From positions 1 through 64,000 of the forward strand of contig ONDK01000001.1 in assembly GCA_900316565.1 (NCBI GenBank): a DNA stretch of 64,000 nucleotides. Reading direction: 5' to 3'. Under the pieces are notes generated by a model that worked only from the letters and a program-made list of their open reading frames with translations, was not told where the DNA came from and made no database searches. Positions 1 through 8,627 of the stretch are shown piece after piece. A program made the position numbers and the translations under genes. This DNA comes from an uncultured Prevotella sp. (GTDB lineage Bacteria > Bacteroidota > Bacteroidia > Bacteroidales > Bacteroidaceae). Within the stretch, counting starts at the first letter, position 1; every line of letters begins with the position of its first letter.

Positions 1-1
1 A

Positions 2-427
2 CATCTGAAACGCATCGCGAAGCGTCCGACCTACACCATCGGCCGCCTCAGCATCCGCCGCCGTGAGCGCGGGACACTCACCCCGTTCACCTATTTCTGT
101 GACACCCTTGAACCCCACTGGGTCGACTTTCACCACGGCGGACGCAAGACCAAGGGCAAGACCGCCATCCCCGAAGGCCGTTATCCGATAGTGGTGACGA
201 TGAGCCCACGGTTCCACCGCTGGCTCCCGCTGCTCGTCGGCGTGCCCCACTACGAGGGCATCCGCATCCACAGCGGCAACACCGCCCAGGACACCGAAGG
301 CTGCATACTCGTAGGTAAAAATACCGAGGTCGGCCGCGTCACCGACAGCCGCCGCACCCTCTACCGCCTCATGCAGTTCATCAGCCACCGCTACGAAGGC
401 GAGCCAGTGTTCATCGAAATAGAATGA
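2..427 (+). CDS. DUF5675 family protein, 5' end outside window
   Basis: The reading frame is open from base 2 and ends at the TGA at 425-427, so only the last 141 residues are seen and the true start lies upstream. An ATG at 191 is internal, because homologous-looking sequence continues before it. The stretch IHSGNTAQDTEGCILVG and the preceding PEGRYPI-type segment are characteristic of DUF5675, a family of unknown function that is common in prophages, phage-like elements and conjugative elements of Bacteroidetes. The protein is basic and the gene is visibly richer in G and C than the genes after 0.9 kb, which fits an acquired or element-borne gene. It ends just before a strong bidirectional hairpin. 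Family call is fairly secure; function is unknown. Confidence 0.75.
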   Translation, partial: HLKRIAKRPTYTIGRLSIRRRERGTLTPFTYFCDTLEPHWVDFHHGGRKTKGKTAIPEGRYPIVVTMSPRFHRWLPLLVGVPHYEGIRIHSGNTAQDTEGCILVGKNTEVGRVTDSRRTLYRLMQFISHRYEGEPVFIEIE

Positions 428-458
428 AATAGAAAGAAATAGAATAAGCGCTAAAAAA

Positions 459-488
459 AATCCCGTCAGTTTTGTTTCTGACGGGATT
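459..488. terminator. Bidirectional intrinsic terminator
   Basis: A perfect 11-bp stem (459-469 AATCCCGTCAG with 478-488 CTGACGGGATT) encloses an 8-nt T-rich loop. It is preceded by eight A residues and followed by a T-rich stretch, so it can work on both strands. It would end the DUF5675 gene from the left and the minus-strand phosphorylase remnant from the right. Confidence 0.85.
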
Positions 489-505
489 ACTTTAGTTTTA
501 TATGA

Positions 506-721
506 TTAGTTCAACCACTTCACGTAGCAGAAGTCCTGACGGTGAGGGAGCTCCTTGTTCTGCGGGAACATACGCACAGCGTAGCGGTATGGTCCTGCCT
601 CCTCGGGCTCGAAGTTGACCTTGAAGGTATAGTTGTTTCCTTCGCACTTAACCATCTTGAACGGATAGACTCGGTGTATCTTACGGTCGGTATTAGGATT
701 AGTGTCGAGTGTGACGCATAA
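506..721 (-). pseudogene. 3' remnant of an alpha-glucan (glycogen) phosphorylase
   Basis: On the minus strand a frame of 71 codons runs from just after an in-frame TAA (722-724) to a TAA at 506-508. It encodes a segment with FKVNFEPEEAGPYRYAVRMF followed by PQNKELPHRQDFCYVKW. This resembles the extreme C-terminus of the bacterial alpha-glucan phosphorylases (GT35, the TIGR02094-type enzymes, which end in a similar arginine-tyrosine-pro-x-x-his-arg pattern). The catalytic body of about 780 residues and any start codon are absent: upstream sequence is AT-rich non-coding leader of the next gene. The codon pattern is good coding sequence, so the truncation looks recent or is a rearrangement boundary. 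Identification rests on recollection of the family's tail, not on alignment. Confidence 0.5.
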
Positions 722-759
722 TTATATTGTTTGAGATCAGAATAAAAAGTTGATTTCAT

Positions 760-790
760 TTTGATATTCCGTGTTTTTGTACTAAATTTG
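760..790 (+). promoter_or_regulatory. Bacteroidetes-type promoter of the GH94 gene
   Basis: TTTG at 760-763, a 19-bp spacer, and TAAATTTG at 783-790 match the Bacteroidetes -33/-7 consensus exactly. Transcription should begin near 796, leaving a leader of about 90 nt before the ATG at 887. Confidence 0.8.
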
Positions 791-886
791 CATCACTTAA
801 TATCAAAGTAAGCCTTTTTCAGCCAAAACAACAACAATGGTCACGTTTCTAACTTAGAAGACAAAGGCCAAAAACATTAGAACGAT

Positions 887-3406
887 ATGGAAAATAAACG
901 GTACGGTCATTTCGACGATGAGCACAGAGAGTATGTTGTCACTAATCCGGAAACCCCATGGCCATGGATAAATTATCTTGGTAATGAGGACTTTTTCTCG
1001 CTTATAAGCAACACCGCCGGTGGATACAGCTTCTATAAGGACGCTAAGTTCCGCCGTATAACCCGCTATCGTTATAATAATGTCCCGATGGACAATGATG
1101 GCCGGTACTTCTACATAAAAGATGGCTCAACGGTTTGGAATCCCGGTTTCAAGCCTTGCCGTACACCTCTGGATTCTTATGAGTGCCGTCATGGCATGAA
1201 TTATACACGGATAACAGGCAGTAAGAATGGAGTGAAAGCCAGCGTACTGTTCTTCGTTCCATTGCATAAATGGTGTGAGATACAGAAGATGACTATTACC
1301 AACGACTCACAGGAGGAAAAGCATCTTAAGGTCTTCTCCTTTGAGGAGTGGTGTCTTTGGAATGCTGCTACCGACATGGAGAACTTCCAACGCAACTTCT
1401 CAACAGGAGAAGTCGATGTGGAAGGCTCTACCATCTATCACAAGACGGAATATCGTGAACGCCGTAACCATTATGCTTTCTATCATGTGAACCAACCTAT
1501 AGAAGGCTATGACACAGACCGCGAGACATTCATGGGCCTTTACTCGGAGAAGAGCATGCCGGATGCTGTCCGCGAAGGGAAACCACGTAATAGCTTTGCA
1601 CATGGATGGAGTCCTATAGCAAGTCATTGTGTTGATGTCGACTTGAAGCCAGGTGAAAGCAAGGATATTATCTTCATACTTGGATATGTAGAGAACAAAC
1701 AGGAGGAAAAATGGATTGATGAGAATGGAAATCTCTCTGACCATGACTCGCTCACATCGAAGATAAACAAGGCTAAGGCTCTTGAGTTGATTGGTGAGTT
1801 TGATACCACGGAGAAGGTTGATAAAGCCTTCCGCGAACTTGGAAAGTACTGGGATGACCTCCTAAATATATATAATGTGGAGTCCGGCAATGACAAGCTT
1901 GACCGAATGGTGAATATTTGGAATCAGTATCAGTGCATGATAACATTCTGCATGAGCCGTTCTGCCAGCTTCTTTGAGAGTGGTATTGGACGTGGAATGG
2001 GCTTCCGTGACTCTAACCAGGACCTCGTTGGCTTCGTCCATCAGATACCAGCACGTGCAAGGCAGCGTATTATTGATATTGCTTCTACGCAGTTCCCTGA
2101 CGGAGGATGTTATCACCAGTATCAGCCTCTGACGAAGCGTGGCAATAATGATATAGGAGGAGGCTTCAATGATGATCCTTGCTGGCTTATCTTCGGAACT
2201 GTTGCTTACATAAAGGAGACGGGTGATTTCTCTATCCTTGATGAGCAAGTGCCGTTTGATAATAAGCCGGGTAGTGAGAAGACTCTCTTCGAGCATCTTA
2301 CTATATCCATGAATCATGTGTTAAACAACCTTGGCCCTCACAATTTGCCGCTAATCGGACGTGCCGACTGGAATGACTGCATGAACCTGAACTGTTTCTC
2401 ATGGGATCCTAACGAGAGTTTCCAAACAACAGAGAACAAGACGGAAGGTTCAAAGGCCGAGAGCCTGATGATTGCGGGATTGTTCGTTTGCACGGGTAAG
2501 GACTACGTTGAACTGTGCAGGGAACTGGCTGAGGATAGTCCGGCTTTCGGAAGTGAGTCATTGAAATCTTTTGACTTTGCTGCTGAGGCTGAACGTATGC
2601 AGAAAGCTGTTGAGGATATGACAGAGGCCGTTGCGACTGCCGGTTGGGACGGTAAATGGTTCCTTCGCGCCTATGACTATTATGGCAACAAGATTGGCTC
2701 TGACGAAAACAAGGAAGGAAAAATATTCATTGAAAGTCAGGGCTGGTGCACAATGGCCGGCATTGGACTAAAGGAAGGCCTGTGCGACAAGGCCCTTGAC
2801 TCCGTAAAAGAACGTATGGATACACCTTTCGGCATCGTTCTTCAGAATCCGGCTTACACGCATTACTATGTGGAATACGGTGAGATATCAAGCTATCCGG
2901 AAGGCTATAAGGAGAATGCCGGCATATTCTGTCATAACAATCCGTGGGTGATAATAGGAGAAACAGTAGCAGGTCGTGGCAATGATGCATGGGAACACTA
3001 CACGAAGATTCTGCCGAGCTACGTTGAGGAGAAATATCAGTCTCTTCATAAGGTGGAACCGTATGTGAATTGTCAGATGGTGGCTGGCAAAGATTCTGCA
3101 CGTCCCGGAGAGGGAAAGAACTCCTGGCTCACCGGAACAGCTGCTTGGATGTGGTACACTATATCTGAGTTTATCCTAGGAATAAAGCCGGATTACCGTG
3201 GCCTGCGCATTGATCCATGTCTTCCTGACTCTGCTAAGGAGTATATGGTACATCGTAAGTTCCGAGATGGTGAATATACGATTCACATCTCCAATCCTGA
3301 TGGTTCACAGAAGGGCGTGAAGTCAATAACGGTTGACGGTAAAACCGTAGAAGGCAACCTGATACCAGCATCTGAAGGACGACACATCGTTGAAGTGGTA
3401 ATGTAG
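887..3406 (+). CDS. GH94 cellobiose phosphorylase-like enzyme
   Basis: This 839-residue protein belongs to glycoside hydrolase family 94 (formerly glycosyltransferase 36), inverting phosphorylases that split beta-glucosides with phosphate. The length and N-terminus match cellobiose phosphorylases (about 810-830 residues), which yield glucose 1-phosphate and glucose. Visible hallmarks are [11 protein letters not shown] at residues 369-379, the general-acid motif with Asp494 in [10 protein letters not shown], and the HNNPW segment near residue 680. No signal peptide is present, so it acts in the cytoplasm on imported disaccharide. No SusCD pair, transporter or beta-glucanase gene lies nearby, so substrate cannot be confirmed from context; other beta-linked disaccharides remain possible. 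It is first in a probable operon with the membrane protein gene 38 bp downstream and slyD. Confidence 0.88.
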   Translation: MENKRYGHFDDEHREYVVTNPETPWPWINYLGNEDFFSLISNTAGGYSFYKDAKFRRITRYRYNNVPMDNDGRYFYIKDGSTVWNPGFKPCRTPLDSYECRHGMNYTRITGSKNGVKASVLFFVPLHKWCEIQKMTITNDSQEEKHLKVFSFEEWCLWNAATDMENFQRNFSTGEVDVEGSTIYHKTEYRERRNHYAFYHVNQPIEGYDTDRETFMGLYSEKSMPDAVREGKPRNSFAHGWSPIASHCVDVDLKPGESKDIIFILGYVENKQEEKWIDENGNLSDHDSLTSKINKAKALELIGEFDTTEKVDKAFRELGKYWDDLLNIYNVESGNDKLDRMVNIWNQYQCMITFCMSRSASFFESGIGRGMGFRDSNQDLVGFVHQIPARARQRIIDIASTQFPDGGCYHQYQPLTKRGNNDIGGGFNDDPCWLIFGTVAYIKETGDFSILDEQVPFDNKPGSEKTLFEHLTISMNHVLNNLGPHNLPLIGRADWNDCMNLNCFSWDPNESFQTTENKTEGSKAESLMIAGLFVCTGKDYVELCRELAEDSPAFGSESLKSFDFAAEAERMQKAVEDMTEAVATAGWDGKWFLRAYDYYGNKIGSDENKEGKIFIESQGWCTMAGIGLKEGLCDKALDSVKERMDTPFGIVLQNPAYTHYYVEYGEISSYPEGYKENAGIFCHNNPWVIIGETVAGRGNDAWEHYTKILPSYVEEKYQSLHKVEPYVNCQMVAGKDSARPGEGKNSWLTGTAAWMWYTISEFILGIKPDYRGLRIDPCLPDSAKEYMVHRKFRDGEYTIHISNPDGSQKGVKSITVDGKTVEGNLIPASEGRHIVEVVM

Positions 3407-3444
3407 TAATACTGCACTACCTTCGTTTTAAGAGTAATCATTAT

Positions 3445-3882
3445 ATGACAGAAGCGGTAATAGTTCTAATTCTCCTGGCCTCAATACTCGTGGTGGTGAT
3501 TATCCGCCACACGAGAGGCAAAGATTATGTTCCAGAGAAACCCAAGGTGCCGTATGAGCCTCTGACTCTTGCAGAGGCTCAAGGATTGTATGCCGACGGT
3601 GAACTGACTACGCGAGCCGGCTACCTCCATTATAATCTCTCAGAGGCCTATGAGGTTGATGATAGAGATTTGGGAGTTTTCACGGGTTACGTGAAACCGG
3701 ACGCTCAGCACGACGGTGTGCTGATAGTCTACGACAGCAACGGGAAACTTCGTGGACAGGTTACAGGGCAGAAGGATTATTATGCTTCTCTCCTCAATCA
3801 TCGCCGTGCATCATGCTATGGCATTGAGAGTAAAATCGACAATGATTACCAGGGAGAAGTGTGCATGCAGAATATAAATTAG
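3445..3882 (+). CDS. Uncharacterised single-pass membrane protein
   Basis: I do not recognise this 145-residue protein. It starts with a very hydrophobic segment (residues about 4-20, rich in Ile, Leu and Val) followed by basic residues, as in an N-terminally anchored inner-membrane protein. The remainder is a compact soluble domain of about 120 residues with a repeated pattern of short beta-like stretches (YKPDAQHDGVLIVYDSNGKL region) and two Cys residues near the C-terminus. It is 38 bp after the GH94 gene and 22 bp before slyD, so the three are probably co-transcribed. The gene could take part in envelope protein folding with SlyD, but that is only a guess from position. Confidence 0.7.
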   Translation: MTEAVIVLILLASILVVVIIRHTRGKDYVPEKPKVPYEPLTLAEAQGLYADGELTTRAGYLHYNLSEAYEVDDRDLGVFTGYVKPDAQHDGVLIVYDSNGKLRGQVTGQKDYYASLLNHRRASCYGIESKIDNDYQGEVCMQNIN

Positions 3883-3904
3883 ATAAATTATAGAAATAAG
3901 ACAA

Positions 3905-4510
3905 ATGCATAAATACATTGAAGCAACATACAAGCTGTATACAGAAGCAGACAATGGCCTACAATTGGTAGAAGAAACTCAGGAAGGTCAGCCATTGAGA
4001 TTATATACCGGCATGGGTATGACAATGGATGCCTATGAAAAGGGTATCGAAACATTCTCCGAGGGCGAAGACTATGAATTCGTAGTCGCCAAGGAGAATG
4101 CTTATGGAGACTATCATGATGAGATGGTAATAGACATTCCTCGGGCTGAGCTTTTTTCCAATGGAGAGTTGGATTCAAGTCAGGTGTTTGTAGGTGCGAC
4201 GTTGCCTTTGCAGAGTGAGGACGGACACCGGTTCCTTGCCCGTGTTGAAAAGATTGACGACACTAATGTATGTGTGGACCTCAATCATCCACTGGCAGGC
4301 AAGGACCTTACTTTCCGTGGACACGTGATAGTCAACAGGGAGGTCTCTGACGAAGAGATAGAGGAACTGAAAAAGAAACTTAGCCATCATCATTGTGGTG
4401 GTTGTCATGGCGGTGGTTGCGGAAATGGCGACCATTGTGGTGATGGAAGCTGCGGTGAAGGAAACTGTGGTGAGAACGGCCATTGTGGTGGTTGCGGAGG
4501 ATGTTGCTAA
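3905..4510 (+). CDS. slyD: SlyD-type FKBP peptidyl-prolyl isomerase
   Basis: The 201-residue product is an FKBP-family prolyl isomerase and metallochaperone of the SlyD type. Residues 1-65 and 120-150 form the split FKBP domain, with the insert-in-flap chaperone domain between, and LNHPLAGKDLTF is the SlyD signature. After about residue 158 it ends in a tail of roughly 42 residues containing 10 Cys, 6 His and many Gly, like the nickel/zinc-binding tail of Escherichia coli SlyD but even more Cys-rich. Known SlyD proteins assist folding and deliver Ni to hydrogenase; the metal used here is unknown. It is the third gene in the GH94 transcription unit, and aroC follows after 112 bp. Assignment is secure. 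Confidence 0.92.
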   Translation: MHKYIEATYKLYTEADNGLQLVEETQEGQPLRLYTGMGMTMDAYEKGIETFSEGEDYEFVVAKENAYGDYHDEMVIDIPRAELFSNGELDSSQVFVGATLPLQSEDGHRFLARVEKIDDTNVCVDLNHPLAGKDLTFRGHVIVNREVSDEEIEELKKKLSHHHCGGCHGGGCGNGDHCGDGSCGEGNCGENGHCGGCGGCC

Positions 4511-4622
4511 GTCTTAGCGATGGCTTCATCATTTTTCTAGGCTGTATTTCTCTTTAAGAAAATAATTGGATTGCAAATTGTCAACAAGTAGAACAAAAAC
4601 TTGTAATACATAATAGTCAACT

Positions 4623-5711
4623 ATGCGGAATACATTTGGTGAAATATTTAGGCTTACAACATTTGGAGAAAGTCATGGACCTGCAGTAGGTGGAGTTGTA
4701 GACGGGATGCCGGCAGGAATAGATATCGACGTCGATTTCATTCAGAACGAGCTGAACCGTCGCAGACCAGGGCAGAGCCGGATTACTACAAACCGTAAGG
4801 AGGCCGACGAGATAGAACTCCTCAGTGGCGTTTTTGACGGAAAGTCGACGGGAGTGCCTATTGGCTTCGTTGTCCGTAACACCAACCAGCATAGCCAGGA
4901 CTATGAGAATATGAGGTGCCTGTTCCGTCCTTCACATGCCGATTTCACCTATTACAACAAATATGGTATAAGAGATCATCGTGGTGGAGGACGCTCTTCA
5001 GCACGCATTACCATATCAAGGGTGGTAGGTGGAGCCTTCGCGAAGTTGGCCCTCCGCAAACTTGGCATTGACATTAAGGCTTACACCTCACAGGTAGGAA
5101 GCATCGCTTTGGACAGAGACTATCATAAATATGACCTTAACACCATAGAAAATAATATCGTCCGTTGCCCGGACCAGGCTAAGGCAAAAGAGATGGAGGA
5201 ACTTATTGCCAGTGTGAAGTCTGACGGAGATACTGTTGGAGGTGTCATAACATGCGTTATAAGGAACTGTCCCATTGGTCTGGGAGACCCGGAATTCAGT
5301 AAACTTCATGCAATGTTGGGTGCGGCAATGCTTGGAATAAATGCTGTGAAGGGTTTTGAGTATGGTGATGGTTTTGAGATGGCAAAACACCGCGGCTCAG
5401 AGGTTAACGATATTTTTGTGCCTAACGATTCCAAAAAGTCAGACAAGCCTTCGGTGCTCACAAATCATAGCGGTGGCATTCAGGGAGGAATAAGCAATGG
5501 CCAGGACATTTACTTCCGTGTAGCCTTCAAGCCTGTAGCCACCCTCCTTCGTGAACAACAGACGATCGACTTGGAAGGTAATGCCACAACGTTAAAAGCC
5601 CGTGGAAGACACGATCCGTGTGTGCTTCCAAGGGCTGTTCCTATTGTTGAGGCAATGGCCGCAATGACCATCCTCGATGCTTATCTTCTGAACAAGACTG
5701 TGAAAATATAA
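4623..5711 (+). CDS. aroC: Chorismate synthase
   Basis: AroC converts 5-enolpyruvylshikimate 3-phosphate to chorismate, the last shared step to aromatic amino acids, folate and quinones, using reduced FMN. The 362-residue length is normal. FGESHG at residues 14-19 is the family's first signature, and [14 protein letters not shown] and the GGISNGQ segment supply further FMN and substrate contacts. The ATG at 4623 gives the standard N-terminus. It is followed by a 110-bp gap and the convergent pyrD gene, so it probably ends its transcription unit; no clear terminator is visible. No other shikimate genes are nearby, which is usual. Confidence 0.97.
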   Translation: MRNTFGEIFRLTTFGESHGPAVGGVVDGMPAGIDIDVDFIQNELNRRRPGQSRITTNRKEADEIELLSGVFDGKSTGVPIGFVVRNTNQHSQDYENMRCLFRPSHADFTYYNKYGIRDHRGGGRSSARITISRVVGGAFAKLALRKLGIDIKAYTSQVGSIALDRDYHKYDLNTIENNIVRCPDQAKAKEMEELIASVKSDGDTVGGVITCVIRNCPIGLGDPEFSKLHAMLGAAMLGINAVKGFEYGDGFEMAKHRGSEVNDIFVPNDSKKSDKPSVLTNHSGGIQGGISNGQDIYFRVAFKPVATLLREQQTIDLEGNATTLKARGRHDPCVLPRAVPIVEAMAAMTILDAYLLNKTVKI

Positions 5712-5821
5712 AGCTTTCTATACTAAGAATTCCATTAAGAGAAACTTGGAACCAAATTAAGAGATAGTTGTAACTCTATTTGCAGGAACTTGTAACTTAA
5801 TTAGCTGGTCCCCCGGAAGCT

Positions 5822-6727
5822 TTATATAACACCAATAATTTCATTCAAACTCTTACATCCGTGTCGGTCAAGCCATGAGGATATACCGTCACGGATTTTT
5901 ATTGTTATTGTCGGGTCGATGAAGTTTGCGGTGCCTACTTCGATAGCTGTAGCACCCGCCATAAAGAACTCGATAGCATCTTCAGCGTTCATGATGCCTC
6001 CTAAACCTATGACAGGTATCTTCACAGCATGGAAGACGTCATTTACCATCCTTACCGCTACAGGTTTAACAGCAGGGCCGCTGAGGCCACCAGTGCGTAT
6101 ACTGAGTTTTGGCTTACGCCTTTCTATGTCAATGGCCATGCCCATAAGCGTGTTTATCAGCGAGACACTGTCGGCACCCTCAGCCTCGCAAGCCTTAGCA
6201 ATGGAAGCAATATCTGTAACATTTGGTGAGAGCTTAACGATCATGGTTTTGTGATAAGCATTACGAACGGCCTTGACAACGCTTCCTGCTCCTTGGCATG
6301 TTACACCAAAAGCCATTCCTCCGTCTTTGACGTTAGGACAACTGATGTTTACCTCTATAGCCGGAACCTTATCTAAGGAATTTAGTTTTGCGGCACACTC
6401 CGCATAGTCCTCAGGACTGCTTCCACTGACATTCACTATTATGTTAGTGTCGATATCCTTTATCTGTGGGTATATGTGCTCAATAAAATAGTCAACTCCC
6501 TTGTTTTGCAGTCCTACACAGTTAAGCATTCCCTGCGGGGTCTCGGCCATCCTGGGATAATCATTTCCCTGTCTTGCCTTAAGAGTGGTGCCTTTGACAA
6601 TGATACCGCCTATGCCGTCCAGTGGGACGAGGTCAGCGAACTCCAATCCGTATCCGAAGGTGCCACTGGCAGTCATAACCGGGTTCTTCAGTTTTAGTCT
6701 GTTTATGTTTACTTCTATATCAGCCAT
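5822..6727 (-). CDS. pyrD: Dihydroorotate dehydrogenase B, catalytic subunit
   Basis: This 301-residue enzyme oxidises dihydroorotate to orotate in pyrimidine synthesis. It is the class 1B type: Cys130 in IEVNISCPN is the active-site base (Cys rather than the Ser of class 2), and there is no membrane-targeting N-terminus. FMN-binding glycine motifs occur near residues 215-265 ([13 protein letters not shown]). Class 1B enzymes work only with the electron-transfer subunit PyrK, whose gene lies immediately upstream with a 37-bp gap, so electrons pass from FMN to FAD and an iron-sulfur cluster to NAD+. The gene converges on aroC. Confidence 0.97.
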   Translation of the reverse strand: MADIEVNINRLKLKNPVMTASGTFGYGLEFADLVPLDGIGGIIVKGTTLKARQGNDYPRMAETPQGMLNCVGLQNKGVDYFIEHIYPQIKDIDTNIIVNVSGSSPEDYAECAAKLNSLDKVPAIEVNISCPNVKDGGMAFGVTCQGAGSVVKAVRNAYHKTMIVKLSPNVTDIASIAKACEAEGADSVSLINTLMGMAIDIERRKPKLSIRTGGLSGPAVKPVAVRMVNDVFHAVKIPVIGLGGIMNAEDAIEFFMAGATAIEVGTANFIDPTITIKIRDGISSWLDRHGCKSLNEIIGVI

Positions 6728-6764
6728 GTCAATGTATGATATTAAATTTATAGTCTGGATTTAT

Positions 6765-7535
6765 TTACCACAACAACTTGTTGATATTGAATACGGGACC
6801 GTCCTGACAGACTCTGAGATTACCCTCCGTGGTCTTCTCCACGCAGCACAGACATGCACCAAGTCCACAAGCCATCATATTCTCAAGTGAGGCCTCACAG
6901 TCTGTTCCGGCTTTCCGGGCGAATGCTCCCATAGCCTTCATCATCGGAGTAGGACCACACATGGAAATCCTTGTGAAAGTCTTCTTCTGCAGGATTGAAT
7001 GGTTCGTTACAAATCCTTTCTCTCCGAGCGAGCCGTCCTCTGTGGTTACAAAGACCTGTCCTATGGAACGGAACTTCTCCAACTCCAAAATGTCTTTTGC
7101 TGAGCGCGCTCCAAGAAGGAAAGAGACGTCGGCTCCAAAATCGCGGATCACCTTTCCGAAGTAGAGTAGGGGAGCGACACCTACTCCTCCTCCAACGAGT
7201 AAAATATGTTCATCCGTCGATGCCGGCATAGTGAAACCATTGCCTAATGGCAACAGACAGTTCAGCTTACTGCCTTCTGTCAGTTGTGCCAGCTGCCTTG
7301 TTCCATCTCCTACGACTGCTATCAGCAACCATAATTCATTGCTTTTTCGGTCAACATAGTTGATGGAAATAGGACGGCGGAGAAATGTAGACGGGGAATT
7401 TTCAACCTTAATTTCCACAAACTGTCCCGGACGCATCTCCGGTAATGGGGAATCCTGCGTCAGTTTTATAAGAACATATCGGTCGTTAAGTCGTTCAACC
7501 GAAGAAACAGTAAGGTCCAAGAGATATTTCTTCAT
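6765..7535 (-). CDS. pyrK: Dihydroorotate dehydrogenase B, electron-transfer subunit
   Basis: PyrK carries FAD and a [2Fe-2S] cluster and hands electrons from PyrD to NAD+. RRPISI is the FAD-binding motif, GGGVGVAPLLYFGK the nucleotide-binding loop, and the C-terminal Cys set in CGLGACLCC plus VCQDGPVF ligates the cluster. I start it at the ATG at 7533-7535 (256 residues), giving the usual MKKYLLDL opening. An in-frame ATG at 7565 would lie upstream of or at the predicted transcript start, because the -7 element TAAGTTTG covers 7563-7570. The gene leads a two-gene operon with pyrD. Confidence 0.95.
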   Translation of the reverse strand: MKKYLLDLTVSSVERLNDRYVLIKLTQDSPLPEMRPGQFVEIKVENSPSTFLRRPISINYVDRKSNELWLLIAVVGDGTRQLAQLTEGSKLNCLLPLGNGFTMPASTDEHILLVGGGVGVAPLLYFGKVIRDFGADVSFLLGARSAKDILELEKFRSIGQVFVTTEDGSLGEKGFVTNHSILQKKTFTRISMCGPTPMMKAMGAFARKAGTDCEASLENMMACGLGACLCCVEKTTEGNLRVCQDGPVFNINKLLW

Positions 7536-7562
7536 TGTGTAAATGTTTTTTCTTTCCATCTG

Positions 7563-7594
7563 CAAACTTACATATTTTTCTCCTATTTTACGAA
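7563..7594 (-). promoter_or_regulatory. Probable pyrK-pyrD promoter
   Basis: On the minus strand TAAGTTTG (7563-7570) fits the -7 consensus, with TTCG (one mismatch to TTTG) 20 bp upstream at 7591-7594. Transcription would start near 7556, about 20 nt before the chosen pyrK start. Confidence 0.6.
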
Positions 7595-7679
7595 TGATTG
7601 AGTAAAAAGTTATTGCCTATGTCTTTCGGATAACTATTCAGCGATTATCACAATAGTATAACTCTATAGGAAACAAGTG

Positions 7680-8477
7680 TCAGAGCTCAAATATCTCGGA
7701 GGGGCTCTTGCGGTCCAAGACATCTAACTTCAAGTCTTCTCCTATTCTTATTCCCTCTTCATCCAGAGCCGTCTGAACAGTAGTTCTTGCTTTTTCCGGT
7801 GTATTGTTTTTCTCGCTCAGATGACAAAGCCATATATGCTTAAGTTTGTCGCTTGCGTTCTCGGCTATGGCTTTGGCGCAGTCGCCATTGCTCAGATGGC
7901 CGTATGAACCCTTTACCCTATTCTGAAGATATATAGGATAAGGTCCGTTTTCTAGCATCTTCAAGTCATGATTAGCCTCGATAATCAAATAGTCGGAGTC
8001 TGATATTATCTCTGGCATCTCCTCCGTTATATGGCCGCAATCTGTGATAAGGGATAATGTGATACCATTGTTCTTTATTACATATCCAACATTATCCGTC
8101 GAGTCATGAGGAACATTGAAAGGCGTAACAAGGAAATCTCCAATCTTTACTTCCTTTCCCTTTTCCACATAATTAATATTGGGTTCATGGATTTTCTTCT
8201 TAATATACTTGTTGTTAAAGATTCCCTCATGAACCTTGTGTGTGGCAAAAACCGGAAGATTATATTGTGAACTTAAAGAGCCCACTGACTTCACGTGGTC
8301 AGCGTGGTCGTGTGTGATGAGGATATTGTGTATAGAGTTAAAGCTGATGCCATAGTTGGAGAAGTTGTGTTTTAGTGCTCTTATCCCCACGCCAACATCT
8401 ATCAGTAAGGCGTCAGTTCCTGTCGACAGATAATAGCAGTTGCCACTGCTTCCACTTCCAAAGGAAATAAACTTCAT
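7680..8477 (-). CDS. YycJ/WalJ-like metallo-beta-lactamase-fold hydrolase
   Basis: The 265-residue protein has the metallo-beta-lactamase fold, with the metal motif HDHADH (in ITHDHADH near residue 55), a later HDS segment and an SYGHLSN region. The opening MKFISFGSGSSGNCYYL is typical of the YycJ/WalJ group, which are putative 5'-3' exonucleases or phosphodiesterases linked in Gram-positives to coordination of replication and the cell wall. Its role in Bacteroidetes is not established. It has no signal peptide. It stands alone, downstream of the rpsA terminator and ahead of pyrK, with gaps of about 115-150 bp on either side. Confidence 0.85.
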   Translation of the reverse strand: MKFISFGSGSSGNCYYLSTGTDALLIDVGVGIRALKHNFSNYGISFNSIHNILITHDHADHVKSVGSLSSQYNLPVFATHKVHEGIFNNKYIKKKIHEPNINYVEKGKEVKIGDFLVTPFNVPHDSTDNVGYVIKNNGITLSLITDCGHITEEMPEIISDSDYLIIEANHDLKMLENGPYPIYLQNRVKGSYGHLSNGDCAKAIAENASDKLKHIWLCHLSEKNNTPEKARTTVQTALDEEGIRIGEDLKLDVLDRKSPSEIFEL

Positions 8478-8533
8478 AATTGCTTAAAGCTGAAAGTATT
8501 ACTGCATGCGGACATACAGTATAAATTAAAAGA

Positions 8534-8561
8534 AAGGCCGACTCCCAAGGGGGTCAGCCTT
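8534..8561 (-). terminator. rpsA intrinsic terminator
   Basis: Read on the minus strand, AAGGCTGAC and GTCGGCCTT form the base of a stem of about 12 bp with a short CTTG-type loop, followed by TTCTTTT. It lies about 65 bp after the rpsA stop. Confidence 0.8.
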
Positions 8562-8627
8562 CCAATGCAAAGTGTGAATATTAAATAGTTCCACCTATTG
8601 GTTATAACTCAGATGGAACGGAGCTTC

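Noticed and set aside
520..759. Minus-strand frame starting MKSTFYSDLKQ
   Set aside because: It is in the wrong frame relative to the phosphorylase-like remnant, and its Ser/Arg/Thr-rich sequence is meaningless.
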